Assembly: GCF_050948215.1 (NCBI RefSeq)
Contig: NW_027488711.1
Location: 124,001-188,000 of the forward strand
Direction of reading: 5' to 3'
Source: Halictus rubicundus
Taxonomy: Eukaryota; Arthropoda; Insecta; Hymenoptera; Halictidae
Length of the DNA stretch: 64,000 bases
Both the position numbers and the translations under genes were made by a program. This document shows positions 12,465-26,000 of the stretch, piece by piece (the stretch's first letter is position 1; each line of letters begins with the position of its first letter). Under the pieces are notes generated by a model that saw only the letters and a list, made by a program, of their open reading frames with translations, did no database searches and was not told where the DNA came from.

Positions 12465-14204
12465 GGATAGGATAGGATAGAGGATAGGATAGGACAGAGG
12501 ATAGGATAGAGTATAGGATAGAGGATGCAGGATAGGATAGGATAGAGGATAGGATAGTATAGAGTATAGGATAGGATACAGAATAGGATAGGATATAGGA
12601 TAGGATAGGATAGAGGATAGGATAGGATAGAGGAAAGGATAGGATAGAGGATAGGATAGGATAGAGGATAGGATAGGATGGATGATAGGATATGATAGAG
12701 GATAGGATAGGTTAGGATAGAGGATAGGATAGGATAGACGATAGAGGATAGGATGGATAATAGGATATTATAGAGGATAGGATAGGATAGAGGAGAGGAT
12801 GGGATAGAGGATAGGATAGGATAGAGGATAGGATAGGATAGAGTATAGGATAGGGGATGGAGGATAGGATAGGATAGAGGATAAGATAGGATAGAGGATA
12901 GGATAGGATGGATGATAGGATATGACAGAGGATAGGATAGTACAGAGTATATGATTGGATAGAAAATAGGATAAGATATAGGATAGATAATAGGATAGGA
13001 TATAGGATATTATAGGATAGAGGATAGGATAGGATAGAGGATACGATATGATAGAGGATAGGGTAGGATGGAGGATAGGATAGGATAGAGGATAGGATGG
13101 GATAGACGATAGAGGATGCGATGCATGATAGGATATGATAGAGGATAGGATAGGATGGAGGACAGGATAGGATAGAGGATAGGATAGGATAGAGGATAGG
13201 ATAGGATAGAGGATAGGATAGGATAGAGGAAAGGATAGAGGATGGGATAGGATAGAGGATAGGATAGGATAGAGGATAGGATAGGATAGAAGATAGGATA
13301 GGACAGAGGATAAGATAGGTTAGAGGATAGGATAGTATAGAGGGTAGTATAGGATAGAGGATAGGATAGGATAGAGGATAGGATGGGATAGACGATAGAG
13401 GATGCGATGCATGATAGGATAGGATAGAGGATAGGATAGGATAGAGGATAGGATAGGATAGATGATAGGATAGGATAGAGGATAGGATAGGATAGAGGAT
13501 AGGATAGGATAGAGGATAGGATAGGATAGAGGAAAGGATAGGATAGAGGATAGGATAGGATAGAGGATAGGATAGAGGAAAGGATAGGATAGGGGATAGG
13601 ATAGGATAGAGGATAGGATAGGACAGAGGATAGGATAGAGTATAGGATAGAGGATGCAGGATAGGATAGGATAGAGGATAGGATAGTATAGAGTATAGGA
13701 TAGGATACAGAATAGGATAGGATATAGGATAGGATAGGATAGAGGATAGGATAGGATAGAGGAAAGGATAGGATAGAGGATAGGATAGGATAGAGGATAG
13801 GATAGGATGGATGATAGGATATGATAGAGGATAGGATAGGTTAGCATAGAGGATAGGATAGGATAGAGGATAGGATAGGATAGAGGATACGATATGATAC
13901 AGGATAGGGTAGGATGGAGGATAGGATAGGATAGAGGATAGGATGGGATAGACGATAGAGAATGCGATGCATGATAGGATATGATAGAGGATAGGATAGG
14001 ATGGAGGACAGGATAGGATAGAGGATAGGATAGGATAGAGGATAGGATAGGATAGAGGATAGGATAGGATAGAGGAAAGGATAGAGGATGGGATAGGATA
14101 GAGGATAGGATAGGATAGAGGATAGGATAGGATAGAAGATAGGATAGGACAGAGGATAAGATAGGTTAGAGGATAGGACAGTATAGAGGGTAGTATAGGA
14201 TAGA
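12465..14204 (+). repeat. 1,740-bp tandem duplication, unit 2
   Basis: Second unit of the tandem pair; identity continues to 14230 before diverging at GGATGGGATAG against GGACAGAGG. One substitution separates the copies over about 1.77 kb, so the event is very young or the copies are actively homogenised. An assembly duplication is the main alternative. The same material starts a third time at 14406-15039, which indicates repeated use of the module. Confidence 0.95.
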
Positions 14205-14405
14205 GGATAGGATAGGATAGAGGATAGGATGGGATAGACGATAGAGGATGCGATGCATGATAGGATAGGATAGAGGATAGGATAGGATAGAGGATAGGAT
14301 AGGATAGAGGATAGGATAGGATAGAGGATAGGATAGGATAGAGGAAAGGATAGGATAGAGGATAGGATAGGATAGAGGATAGGATAGAGGAAAGGATAGG
14401 ATAGG

Positions 14406-15039
14406 GGATAGGATAGGATAGAGGATAGGATAGGACAGAGGATAGGATAGAGTATAGGATAGAGGATGCAGGATAGGATAGGATAGAGGATAGGATAGTA
14501 TAGAGTATAGGATAGGATACAGAATAGGATAGGATATAGGATAGGATAGGATAGAGGATAGGATAGGATAGAGGAAAGGATAGGATAGAGGATAGGATAG
14601 GATAGAGGATAGGATAGGATGGATGATAGGATATGATAGAGGATAGGATAGGTTAGGATAGAGGATAGGATAGGATAGACGATAGAGGATAGGATGGATA
14701 ATAGGATATTATAGAGGATAGGATAGGATAGAGGAGAGGATGGGATAGAGGATAGGATAGGATAGAGGATAGGATAGGATAGAGTATAGGATAGGGGATG
14801 GAGGATAGGATAGGATAGAGGATAAGATAGGATAGAGGATAGGATAGGATGGATGATAGGATATGACAGAGGATAGGATAGTACAGAGTATATGATTGGA
14901 TAGAAAATAGGATAAGATATAGGATAGATAATAGGATAGGATATAGGATATTATAGGATAGAGGATAGGATAGGATAGAGGATACGATAAGATAGAGGAT
15001 AGGGTAGGATGGAGGATAGGATAGGATAGAGGATAGGAT
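14406..15039 (+). repeat. Partial third copy of the 1,740-bp module
   Basis: Aligns to 12465-13098 at a constant offset of 1,941 bp: GACAGAGG C at 12495/14436, GGATGGATAATAGG at 12751/14692 and GATACGAT C at 13044/14985. One substitution seen is GATAAGATAG at 14986-14995 against GATATGATAG in the first two units. The alignment stops where units 1 and 2 go on to GGATGGGATAG and this one stays canonical. Its left flank resembles the left flank of unit 1 (AGGGGATAGG at 10722 and 14403) after removal of 34 bp, two 17-mers. Confidence 0.88.
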
Positions 15040-17192
15040 AGGATAGAGGATAGGATAGGACAGAGGATAGGATAGAGTATAGGATAGAGGATGCAGGATA
15101 GGATAGGATAGAGGATAGGATAGTATAGAGTATAGGATAGGATACAGCATAGGATAGGATATAGGATAGAGAATAATATATGATATAGTATAGAGAATAG
15201 GATAGGATATAGGATATTATAGGATAGAGGATAGGATAGGATAGAGGATAGGATAGGACGGATGATAGGATATGATAGAGGATAGGATAGGATAGACGAT
15301 AGAGGATAGGATGGATAATAGGATATTATAGAGGATAGGATAGGATAGAGGAGAGGATGGGATAGAGGATAGGATAGGATAGAGGATAGGATAGGATAGA
15401 GTATAGGATAGGGGATGGAGGATAGGATAGGATAGAGGATAAGATAGGATAGAGGATAGGATAGGACAGAGGATAGGATAGAGTATAGGATAGAGGATGC
15501 AGGATAGGATAGGATAGAGGATAGGATAGTATAGAGTATAGGATAGGATACAGAATAGGATAGGATATAGGATAGGATAGGATAGAGGATAGGATAGGAT
15601 AGAGGAAAGGATAGGATAGAGGAAAGGATAGGATAGAGGATAGGATAGGATGGATGATAGGATATGATAGAGGATAGGATAGGTTAGGATAGAGGATAGG
15701 ATAGGATAGACGATAGAGGATAGGATGGATAATAGGATATTATAGAGGATAGGATAGGATAGAGGAGAGGATGGGATAGAGGATAGGATAGGATAGAGGA
15801 TAGGATAGGATAGAGTATAGGATAGGGGATGGAGGATAGGATAGGATAGAGGATAAGATAGGATAGAGGATAGGATAGGATGGATGATAGGATATGACAG
15901 AGGATAGGATAGTACAGAGTATATGATTGGATAGAAAATAGGATAAGATATAGGATAGATAATAGGATAGGATATAGGATATTATAGGATAGAGGATAGG
16001 ATAGGATAGAGGATACGATATGATAGAGGATAGGGTAGGATGGAGGATAGGATAGGATAGAGGATAGGATAGGATAGAGGATAGGATAGGATAGAGGATA
16101 GGATAGGATAGAGGATAGGATAGGATAGAGGAAAGGATAGGATAGAGGATAGGATAGGATAGAGGAAAGGATAGGATAGAGGATAGGATAGGATAGAGGA
16201 TAGGATAGGACAGAGGATAGGATAGAGTATAGGATAGAGGATGCAGGATAGGATAGGAAAGAGGATAGGATAGTATAGAGTATAGGATAGAGGAAAGGAT
16301 AGGATAGAGGATAGGATAGGATAGAGGATAGGATAGTACAGAGGATAGGATAGAGTATAGGATAGAGGATGCAGGATAGGATAGGATAGAGGATAGGATA
16401 GTATAGAGTATAGGATAGGATACAGAATAGGATAGGATATAGGATAGGATAGGATAGAGGATAGGATAGGTTAGAGGAAAGGATAGGATAGAGGATAGGA
16501 TAGGATAGAGAATAGGATAGGACAGAGGATAGGATAGATTATAGGATAGAGGATGCAGGATAGGATAGGATAGAGGATAGGATAGTATAGAGTATAGGAT
16601 AGGATACAGAATAGGATAGGATATAGGATAGAGAATAATATATGATATAGGATAGAGAATAGGATAGGATATAGGATATTATAGGATAGAGGATAGGATA
16701 GGATAGAGGATAGGATAGGATGGATGATAGGATATGATAGAGGATAGGATAGGTTAGGATAGAGGATAGGATAGGATAGACGATAGAGGATAGGATGGAT
16801 AATAGGATATTATAGAGGATAGGATAGGATAGAGGAGAGGATGGGATAGAGGATAGGATAGGATAGAGGATAGGATAGGATAGAGTATAGGATAGGGGAT
16901 GGAGGATAGGATAGAAAATAGGATAAGATATAGGATAGATAATAGGATAGGATATAGGATATTATAGGATAGAGGATAGGATAGGATAGAGGATACGATA
17001 TGATAGAGGATAGGGTAGGATGGAGGATAGGATAGGATAGAGGATAGGATAGGATAGTTGATACGATATGATAGAGGATAGGGTAGGATGGAGGATAGGA
17101 TAGGATAGAGGATAGGATAGGATAGAGGATAGGATAGGATAGAGGATAGGATAGGATAGAGGATAGGATAGGATAGAGGATAGGATAGGATA
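15040..17192 (+). repeat. Family I tail before the giant HORs
   Basis: Continues the family I module set: GATGCAGG at about 15,090, 15,497, 16,233, 16,366 and 16,553; AT-rich elements near 15.17 and 16.63 kb; the GATTGGATAGAAAATAGG stretch near 15,926; and GTTGATACGATATG near 17,057. From about 15,640 to 16,110 it repeats the order seen at 14,620-15,050, another module copy. There is no gene and no non-satellite sequence. Confidence 0.85.
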
Positions 17193-17226
17193 GAGGAAAG
17201 GATAGGATAGAGGATAGGATAGGATA

Positions 17227-17482
17227 GAGGAAAGGATAGGATAGAGGATAGGATAGGATAGAGGATAGGATAGGACAGAGGATAGGATAGAGTATAGGAT
17301 AGAGGATGCAGGATAGGATAGGATAGAGGATAGGATAGTATAGAGTATAGGATAGAGGAAAGGATAGGATAGAGGATAGGATAGGATAGAGGATAGGATA
17401 GGACAGAGGATAGGATAGAGTATAGGATAGAGGATGCAGGATAGGATAGGATAGAGGATAGGATAGTATAGAGTATAGGATA
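17227..17482 (+). repeat. Two tandem copies of a 128-bp composite unit
   Basis: Each 128-bp unit is eight sub-blocks in fixed order: a 17-mer GAGGAAAGGATAGGATA, a canonical 17-mer, a 17-mer ending GGACA, a canonical 12-mer, a 12-mer GAGTATAGGATA, a 24-bp block containing GATGCAGG, a 17-mer ending AGTATA, and a final GAGTATAGGATA. The lengths sum to 128 (17+17+17+12+12+24+17+12). Units start at 17227 and 17355. This is an intermediate level of hierarchy between the 17-mer and the kilobase HOR. Confidence 0.95.
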
Positions 17483-18682
17483 GGATACAGAATAGGATAG
17501 GATATAGGATAGGATAGGATAGAGGATAGGATAGGATAGAGGAAAGGATAGGATAGAGGATAGGATAGGATAGAGAATAGGATAGGACAGAGGATAGGAT
17601 AGAGTATAGGATAGAGGATGCAGGATAGGATAGGATAGAGGATAGGATAGGATACAGGATAGGATAGAGGATCGGATAGAGGATAGGATAGGATAGAGGA
17701 TCGGATAGAGGATAGGATAAGATAGAGGATCGGATAAAGGATAGGATAGGATAGAGGAAAGGATATAATAGAGGATAGGATAGGTAATTGGATAGGATAG
17801 AGGATAGGATAAGGTAGAGGATAGTATAGGATAGAGGATGGGATAGGATAGAGGATAGGATAGGATAAAGGATAGGATAGGATAGAGGATAGGATAGGAT
17901 AGAGGATAGGATAGGATAGAGGATAGGATAGTATAGAGGAAAGGATAGGATAGAGGATAGGATAGGATAGAGGAAAGGATAGGATAGAGGATAGGATAGG
18001 ATAGAGGATAGGATAGGACAGAGGATAGGATAGAGTATAGGATAGAGGATGCAGGATAGGATAGGATAGAGGATAGGATAGTATAGAGTATAGGATAGAG
18101 GAAAGGATAGGATAGAGGATAGGATAGGATAGAGGATAGGATAGGACAGAGGATAGGATAGAGTATAGGATAGAGGATGCAGGATAGGATAGGATAGAGG
18201 ATAGGATAGGATACAGGATAGGATAGGATAGAGGATAGGATAGGATGGGATAGAGGATAGGATAGGATAGAGGTTATATAATAGGATTGAGGAAATAATA
18301 GGATAGAGGATAGGATAGGATAGAGGATAGGATAGGATAGAGAATAGGATAGGATATAGGATATTATAGGATAGAGGATAGGATAGGATAGAGGATAGGA
18401 TAGGATGGATGATAGGATATGATAGAGGATAGGATAGGTTAGGATAGAGGATAGGATAGGATAGACGATAGAGGATAGGATGGATAATAGGATATTATAG
18501 AGGATAGGATAGGATAGAGGAGAGGATGGGATAGAGGATAGGATAGGATAGAGTATAGGATAGGGGATGGAGGATAGGATAGAAAATAGGATAAGATATA
18601 GGATAGATAATAGGATAGGATATAGGATATTATAGGATAGAGGATAGGATAGGATAGAGGATACGATATGATAGAGGATAGG

Positions 18683-20277
18683 GTAGGATGGAGGATAGGA
18701 TAGAATAGAGGATAGGATAATATAGACGATAGGATAGGATAGAGGATAGGATAGGGGATTGGATAGGATAGGATGGAGGGTACGATATTATAGAGGATAC
18801 GATAGGATAGAGGATAGGATAGGATGGAATAGAGGATAGGATAGGATACAGGATAGGATAGGATAGAGGATAGGATAGGATGGGATAGAGGATAGGATAG
18901 GATAGAGGTTATATAATAGGATTGAGGAAAGGATAGGATAGAGGATAGGATAGGATAGAGGATAGGATAGGATAGAGGATAGGATAGGATAGAGGATAGG
19001 ATAGGATAGAGGATAGGATAGGATAGAGTATACGATAGAGGATTGGATATGATAGAGGATAGGATAGAGGATACGATAGAGGATTGGATATGATAGAGGA
19101 TAAGATAGAGGATAGGATAGGATAGAGGATAGGATAGGATAGAGGATCGGATAGAGGATAGGATAGGATAGAGGATAGGATAGGATAGAGGATAGGATAT
19201 AATAGAGGATTGGATAGGATAGAGGATAGGATAGGATAGAGGATCTAATAGAGGATAGGATAGGATAGAGGATAGGATAGGATAGAGGATAGGATAGGAT
19301 AGAGGATAGGATAGGATAGAGGATAGGATAAGATAGAGGATAGGATAGGATGGGATAGAGGATAGGATAGGATAGAATAGGATAGATGATATTATAGGAT
19401 AGAGTAAACGATATTATAGAGGATAAGATAGGGTAGAGGATAGGATAGAGGATAGGATAGAGGATAGGATAGAGGATAGGATAGAGGATAGGATAGAGGA
19501 TAGGATAAGATAGAGGATAGGATAGAGGATAGGATAGAGGATAGGATAAGATAGAGGATAGGATAGGATAGAGGATAGGATAGGATAGAGGATCGGATAG
19601 AGGATAGGATAGGTAATTGGATAGGATAGAGGATAGGATAAGGTAGAGGATAGTATAGGATAGAGGATAGGATAGGATAGAGGATAGGATAGGATAGAGG
19701 ATAGGATAGGAAAAAGGATAGGATAGGATAGGATAGAGGATAGGATAGGATAGAGGATAGGATAGGATACAGGATAGGATAGGATAGAGGATAATATAGG
19801 ATAGAGGATAGGATAGGATAGAGGATAGGATAGGATAGAGGATAGGATAGGATAGAGGATAGGATAGGATAGAGGATAGGATAGAGGATAGGATAGGATA
19901 GAGGATAGGACAGGGGATAGGATAGGATAGAGGATCGGATAGAGGATAGGATAGGATAGAGGATCGGATAGAGGATAGGATAGGATAGAGGAAAGGATAT
20001 AATAGAGGATAGGATAGGTAATTGGATAGGATAGAGGATAGGATAAGGTAGAGGATAGTATAGGATAGAGGATGGGATAGGATAGAGGATAGGATAGGAT
20101 AAAGGATAGGATAGGATAGAGGATAGGATAGGATAGAGGATAGGATAGGATACAGGATAGGATAGAGGATCGGATAGAGGATAGGATAGGATAGAGGATA
20201 GGATAGAGGATAGGATAAGATAGAGGATCGGATAAAGGATAGGATAGGATAGAGGAAAGGATATAATAGAGGATAGG
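18683..20277 (+). repeat. 1,595-bp segment present in A and C, absent from B
   Basis: A and C share this segment (C: 29046-30640, offset 10,363) while B jumps from the equivalent of 18,682 straight to 20,278. The two junction edges share about 12 bp, ATAGAGGATAGG, so an exchange between those short matches would remove exactly this segment. It carries unusual variants: GGGGATTGG, GGTACGATATTATAG, GTATACGATAGAGG, GATCTAATAG, GAGTAAACGATATTATAG, and family II markers GTAATTGG and GGAAAAAGG. Its right half resembles 37.1-38.5 kb, with GTAATTGG at 19613 and 38121. Confidence 0.92.
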
Positions 20278-23043
20278 ATAGGTAATTGGATAGGATAGAG
20301 GATAGGATAAGGTAGAGGATAGTATAGGATAGAGGATGGGATAGGATAGAGGATAGGATAGGATAAAGGATAGGATAGGATAGAGGATAGGATAGGATAG
20401 AGGATAGGATAGGATAGAGGATAGGATAGGATAGAGGAAAGGATAGGATAGAGGATAGGATAGGATAGAGGAAAGGATAGGATAGAGGATAGGATAGGAT
20501 AGAGGATAGGATAGGACAGAGGATAGGATAGAGTATAGGATAGAGGATGCAGGATAGGATAGGATAGAGGATAGGATAGTATAGAGTATAGGATAGAGGA
20601 AAGGATAGGATAGAGGATAGGATAGGATAGAGGATAGGATAGGACAGAGGATAGGATAGAGTATAGGATAGAGGATGCAGGATAGGATAGGATAGAGGAT
20701 AGGATAGTATAGAGTATAGGATAGGATACAGAATAGGATAGGATATAGGATAGGATAGGATAGAGGATAGGATAGGATAGAGGAAAGGATAGGATAGAGG
20801 ATAGGATAGGATAGAGAATAGGATAGGACAGAGGATAGGATAGAGTATAGGATAGAGGATGCAGGATAGGATAGGATAGAGGATAGGATAGTATAGAGTA
20901 TAGGATAGGATACAGAATAGGATAGGATATAGGATAGAGAATAATATATGATATAGGATAGAGAATAGGATAGGATATAGGATATTATAGGATAGAGGAT
21001 AGGATAGGATAGAGGATAGGATAGGATGGATGATAGGATATGATAGAGGATAGGATAGGTTAGGATAGAGGATAGGATAGGATAGACGATAGAGGATAGG
21101 ATGGATAATAGGATATTATAGAGGATAGGATAGGATAGAGGAGAGGATGGGATAGAGGATAGGATAGGATAGAGTATAGGATAGGGGATGGAGGATAGGA
21201 TAGAAAATAGGATAAGATATAGGATAGATAATAGGATAGGATATAGGATATTATACGATAGAGGATAGGATAGGATAGAGGATACGATATGATAGAGGAT
21301 AGGGTAGGATGGAGGATAGGATAGGATAGAGGATAGGATAGGATAGTTGATACGATATGATAGAGGATAGGATAGGATAGAGGGTAGTATAGGATAGAGG
21401 ATACGATATGATAGAGGATAGGGTAGGATGGAAGATAGGATAGGATAGAGGATAGGATAGGATAGAGGATACGATATGATACAGGATAGGGTAGGATTGA
21501 GGATAGGATAGGATAGAGGATAGGATGGGATAGACGATAGAGGATGCGATGCATGATAGGATAGGATAGAGGATAGGATAGGATAGAGGATAGGATAGGA
21601 TAGAGGATAGGATAGGATAGAGGATAGGATAGGATAGAGGATAGGATAGGATAGAGGATAGGATAGGATAGAGGATAGGATAGGATAGAGGATAGGATAG
21701 GATAGAGGATAGGATAGGATAGAGGAAAGGATAGGATAGAGGATAGGATAGGATAGAGGAAAGGATAGGATAGAGGAAAGGATAGGATAGAGGATAGGAT
21801 AGGACAGAGGATAGGATACAGTATAGGATAGAGGATGCAGGATAGGATAGGATAGAGGATAGGATAGTATAGAGTATAGGATAGGATACAGAATAGGATA
21901 GGATATAGGATAGGATAGGATAGAGGAGAGGATAGGATAGAGGAAAGGATAGGATAGAGGATAGGATAGGATAGAGGATAGGATAGGACAGAGGATAGGA
22001 TAGAGTATAGGATAGAGGATGCAGGATAGGTTAGGATAGAGGATAGGATAGTATAGAGTATAGGATAGGATAAAGCATAGGATAGGATATAGGATAGAGA
22101 ATAATATATGATATAGGATAGAGAATAGGATAGGATATAGGATATTATAGGATAGAGGATAGGATAGGATAGAGGATAGGATAGGATGGATGATAGGATA
22201 TGATAGAGGATAGGATAGGTTAGGATAGAGGATAGGATAGGATAGACGATAGAGGATAGGATGGATAATAGGATATTATAGAGGATAGGATAGGATAGAA
22301 GAGAGGATGGGATAGAGGATAGGATAGGATAGAGGATAGGATAGGATAGAGTATAGGATAGGGGATGGAGGATAGGATAGGATAGAGGATAAGATAGGAT
22401 AGAGGATAGGATAGGATGGATGATAGGATATGACAGAGGATAGGATAGTACAGAGTATAGGATAGGATACAGAATAGGATAGGATATATGATAGGATAGG
22501 ATAGAGGATAGGATAGGATAGGGGAAAGGATAGGATAGAGGATAGGATAGGATAGAGGATAGGATAGGACAGAGGATAGGATAGAGTATAGGATAGAGGA
22601 TGCAGGATAGGATAGGATATAGGATAGAGAATAATATATGATATAGGATAGAGAATAGGATAGGATATAGGATATTATAGGATAGAGGATAGGATAGGAT
22701 AGAGGATAGGATAGGATGGATGATAGGATATGACAGAGGATAGGATAGTACAGAGTATAGGATAGGATACAGAATAGGATAGGATATATGATAGGATAGG
22801 ATAGAGGATAGGATAGTATAGAGTATAGGATAGGATACAGCATAGGATAGGATATAGGATAGAGAATAATATATGATATAGGATAGAGAATAGGATAGGA
22901 TATAGGATATTATAGGATAGAGGATAGGATAGGATAGAGGATAGGATAGGATGGATGATAGGATATGATAGAGGATAGGATAGGTTAGGATAGAGGATAG
23001 GATAGGATAGAGGATAGGATAGGATAGAGGATAGGATAGGATA

Positions 23044-26000
23044 GAGGAAAGGATAGGATAGAGGATAGGATAGGATAGAGGAAAGGATAGGATAGAGGAT
23101 AGGATAGGATAGAGGATAGGATAGGACAGAGGATAGGATAGAGTATAGGATAGAGGATGCAGGATAGGATAGGATAGAGGATAGGATAGTATAGAGTATA
23201 GGATAGAGGAAAGGATAGGATAGAGGATAGGATAGGATAGAGGATAGGATAGGACAGAGGATAGGATAGAGTATAGGATAGAGGATGCAGGATAGGATAG
23301 GATAGAGGATAGGATAGTATAGAGTATAGGATAGAGGAAAGGATAGGATAGAGGATAGGATAGGATAGAGGATAGGATAGGACAGAGGATAGGATAGAGT
23401 ATAGGATAGAGGATGCAGGATAGGATAGGATAGAGGATAGGCTAGTATAGAGTATAGGATAGGATACAGAATAGGATAGGATATAGGATAGGATAGGATA
23501 GAGGATAGGATAGGATAGAGGAAAGGATAGGATAGAGGATAGGATAGGATAGAGAATAGGATAGGACAGAGGATAGGATAGAGTATAGGATAGAGGATGC
23601 AGGATAGGATAGGATAGAGGATAGGATAGGATACAGGATAGGATAGAGGATCGGATAGAGGATAGGATAGGATAGAGGATCGGATAGAGGATAGGATAAG
23701 ATAGAGGATCGGATAAAGGATAGGATAGGATAGAGGAAAGGATATAATAGAGGATAGGATAGGTAATTGGATAGGATAGAGGATAGGATAAGGTAGAGGA
23801 TAGTATAGGATAGAGGATGGGATAGGATAGAGGATAGGATAGGATAAAGGATAGGATAGGATAGAGGATAGGATAGGATAGAGGATAGGATAGGATAGAG
23901 GATAGGATAGTATAGAGGAAAGGATAGGATAGAGGATAGGATAGGATAGAGGAAAGGATAGGATAGAGGATAGGATAGGATAGAGGATAGGATAGGACAG
24001 AGGATAGGATAGAGTATAGGATAGAGGATGCAGGATAGGATAGGATAGAGGATAGGATAGTATAGAGTATAGGATAGAGGAAAGGATAGGATAGAGGATA
24101 GGATAGGATAGAGGATAGGATAGGACAGAGGATAGGATAGAGTATAGGATAGAGGATGCAGGATAGGATAGGATAGAGGATAGGATAGGATACAGGATAG
24201 GATAGGATAGAGGATAGGATAGGATGGGATAGAGGATAGGATAGGATAGAGGTTATATAATAGGATTGAGGAAAGGATAGGATAGAGGATAGGATAGGAT
24301 AGAGGATAGGATAGGATAGAGAATAGGATAGGATATAGGATATTATAGGATAGAGGATAGGATAGGATAGAGGATAGGATAGGATGGATGATAGGATATG
24401 ATAGAGGATAGGATAGGTTAGGATAGAGGATAGGATAGGATAGACGATAGAGGATAGGATGGATAATAGGATATTATAGAGGATAGGATAGGATAGAGGA
24501 GAGGATGGGATAGAGGATAGGATAGGATAGAGTATAGGATAGGGGATGGAGGATAGGATAGAAAATAGGATAAGATATAGGATAGATAATAGGATAGGAT
24601 ATAGGATATTATAGGATAGAGGATAGGATAGGATAGAGGATACGATATGATAGAGGATAGGATAGGTAATTGGATAGGATAGAGGATAGGATAAGGTAGA
24701 GGATAGTATAGGATAGAGGATGGGATAGGATAGAGGATAGGATAGGATAAAGGATAGGATAGGATAGAGGATAGGATAGGATAGAGGATAGGATAGGATA
24801 GAGGATAGGATAGGATAGAGGAAAGGATAGGATAGAGGATAGGATAGGATAGAGGAAAGGATAGGATAGAGGATAGGATAGGATAGAGGATAGGATAGGA
24901 CAGAGGATAGGATAGAGTATAGGATAGAGGATGCAGGATAGGATAGGATAGAGGATAGGATAGTATAGAGTATAGGATAGAGGAAAGGATAGGATAGAGG
25001 ATAGGATAGGATAGAGGATAGGATAGGACAGAGGATAGGATAGAGTATAGGATAGAGGATGCAGGATAGGATAGGATAGAGGATAGGATAGTATAGAGTA
25101 TAGGATAGGATACAGAATAGGATAGGATATAGGATAGGATAGGATAGAGGATAGGATAGGATAGAGGAAAGGATAGGATAGAGGATAGGATAGGATAGAG
25201 AATAGGATAGGACAGAGGATAGGATAGAGTATAGGATAGAGGATGCAGGATAGGATAGGATAGAGGATAGGATAGTATAGAGTATAGGATAGGATACAGA
25301 ATAGGATAGGATATAGGATAGAGAATAATATATGATATAGGATAGAGAATAGGATAGGATATAGGATATTATAGGATAGAGGATAGGATAGGATAGAGGA
25401 TAGGATAGGATGGATGATAGGATATGATAGAGGATAGGATAGGTTAGGATAGAGGATAGGATAGGATAGACGATAGAGGATAGGATGGATAATAGGATAT
25501 TATAGAGGATAGGATAGGATAGAGGAGAGGATGGGATAGAGGATAGGATAGGATAGAGTATAGGATAGGGGATGGAGGATAGGATAGAAAATAGGATAAG
25601 ATATAGGATAGATAATAGGATAGGATATAGGATATTATACGATAGAGGATAGGATAGGATAGAGGATACGATATGATAGAGGATAGGGTAGGATGGAGGA
25701 TAGGATAGGATAGAGGATAGGATAGGATAGTTGATACGATATGATAGAGGATAGGATAGGATAGAGGGTAGTATAGGATAGAGGATACGATATGATAGAG
25801 GATAGGGTAGGATGGAAGATAGGATAGGATAGAGGATAGGATAGGATAGAGGATACGATATGATACAGGATAGGGTAGGATTGAGGATAGGATAGGATAG
25901 AGGATAGGATGGGATAGACGATAGAGGATGCGATGCATGATAGGATAGGATAGAGGATAGGATAGGATAGAGGATAGGATAGGATAGAGGATAGGATAGG

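Larger units (their letters stand above)
1..17192 (+). repeat. Family I satellite block with shuffled higher-order modules
   Basis: This block consists of 17-mer runs interrupted by a recurring ordered set of variants: GAGGAAAGG, GGACAGAGG, GAGTATAGG, GATGCAGG, GTATAGAGTATAGG, TACAGAATAGG, an AT-rich AATAATATATG element, GGATGGATGATAGG, GGTTAGG, GACGATAGAGG, GGATGGATAATAGG, GGGGATGG, GATTGGATAGAAAATAGG, GATACGATATGATAG and GATGCGATGCATG. The set repeats in the same order but with pieces missing or repeated, so it behaves as a scrambled HOR family. I saw no GATC and no GTAATTGG here; those belong to family II. The right boundary is placed at the first GAGGAAAGG of giant HOR copy A and is approximate, since the adjoining 17-mers are identical on both sides. 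No gene is present. Confidence 0.9.
17193..23043 (+). repeat. Giant higher-order repeat, copy A
   Basis: First of three head-to-tail HOR copies. Landmarks recur in B at +5,979 up to 18,682 and at +4,384 from about 20,266 onward: GATACAGG at 17651/23630/28014 (A/B/C) and the rare GGTTATATAATAGG at 18274/24253/28637. The copy is a mosaic. A family I start with 128-bp composites is followed by family II material (GAGGATCGG, GTAATTGG near 17.79, 19.61, 20.02 and 20.28 kb), then family I again with an ATGCAT element (21549) and AT-rich elements (20.9, 22.1, 22.6, 22.9 kb). It carries two 128-bp units at its start where B and C have three. The start is placed at the first GAGGAAAGG by convention. 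Confidence 0.92.

Noticed and set aside
10725..14230. Treating the near-perfect duplications as certainly biological
   Set aside because: One base of difference in about 1.77 kb is also what an assembler error would leave. The sequence alone cannot separate the two, so the duplication is reported but not its cause.
17227..18200. CRISPR-like alternation of constant and variable segments
   Set aside because: The variable parts are themselves GGATA-derived and recur throughout; there are no unique spacers, no palindromic repeat of about 30 bp, and no cas genes.
18270..18290. Transposon remnant at the unusual GGTTATATAATAGG
   Set aside because: It is a short variant at the same place in each giant HOR copy (24253, 28637) and again at about 18,907 and 29,270. 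There are no terminal repeats, target-site duplication or coding remnant.
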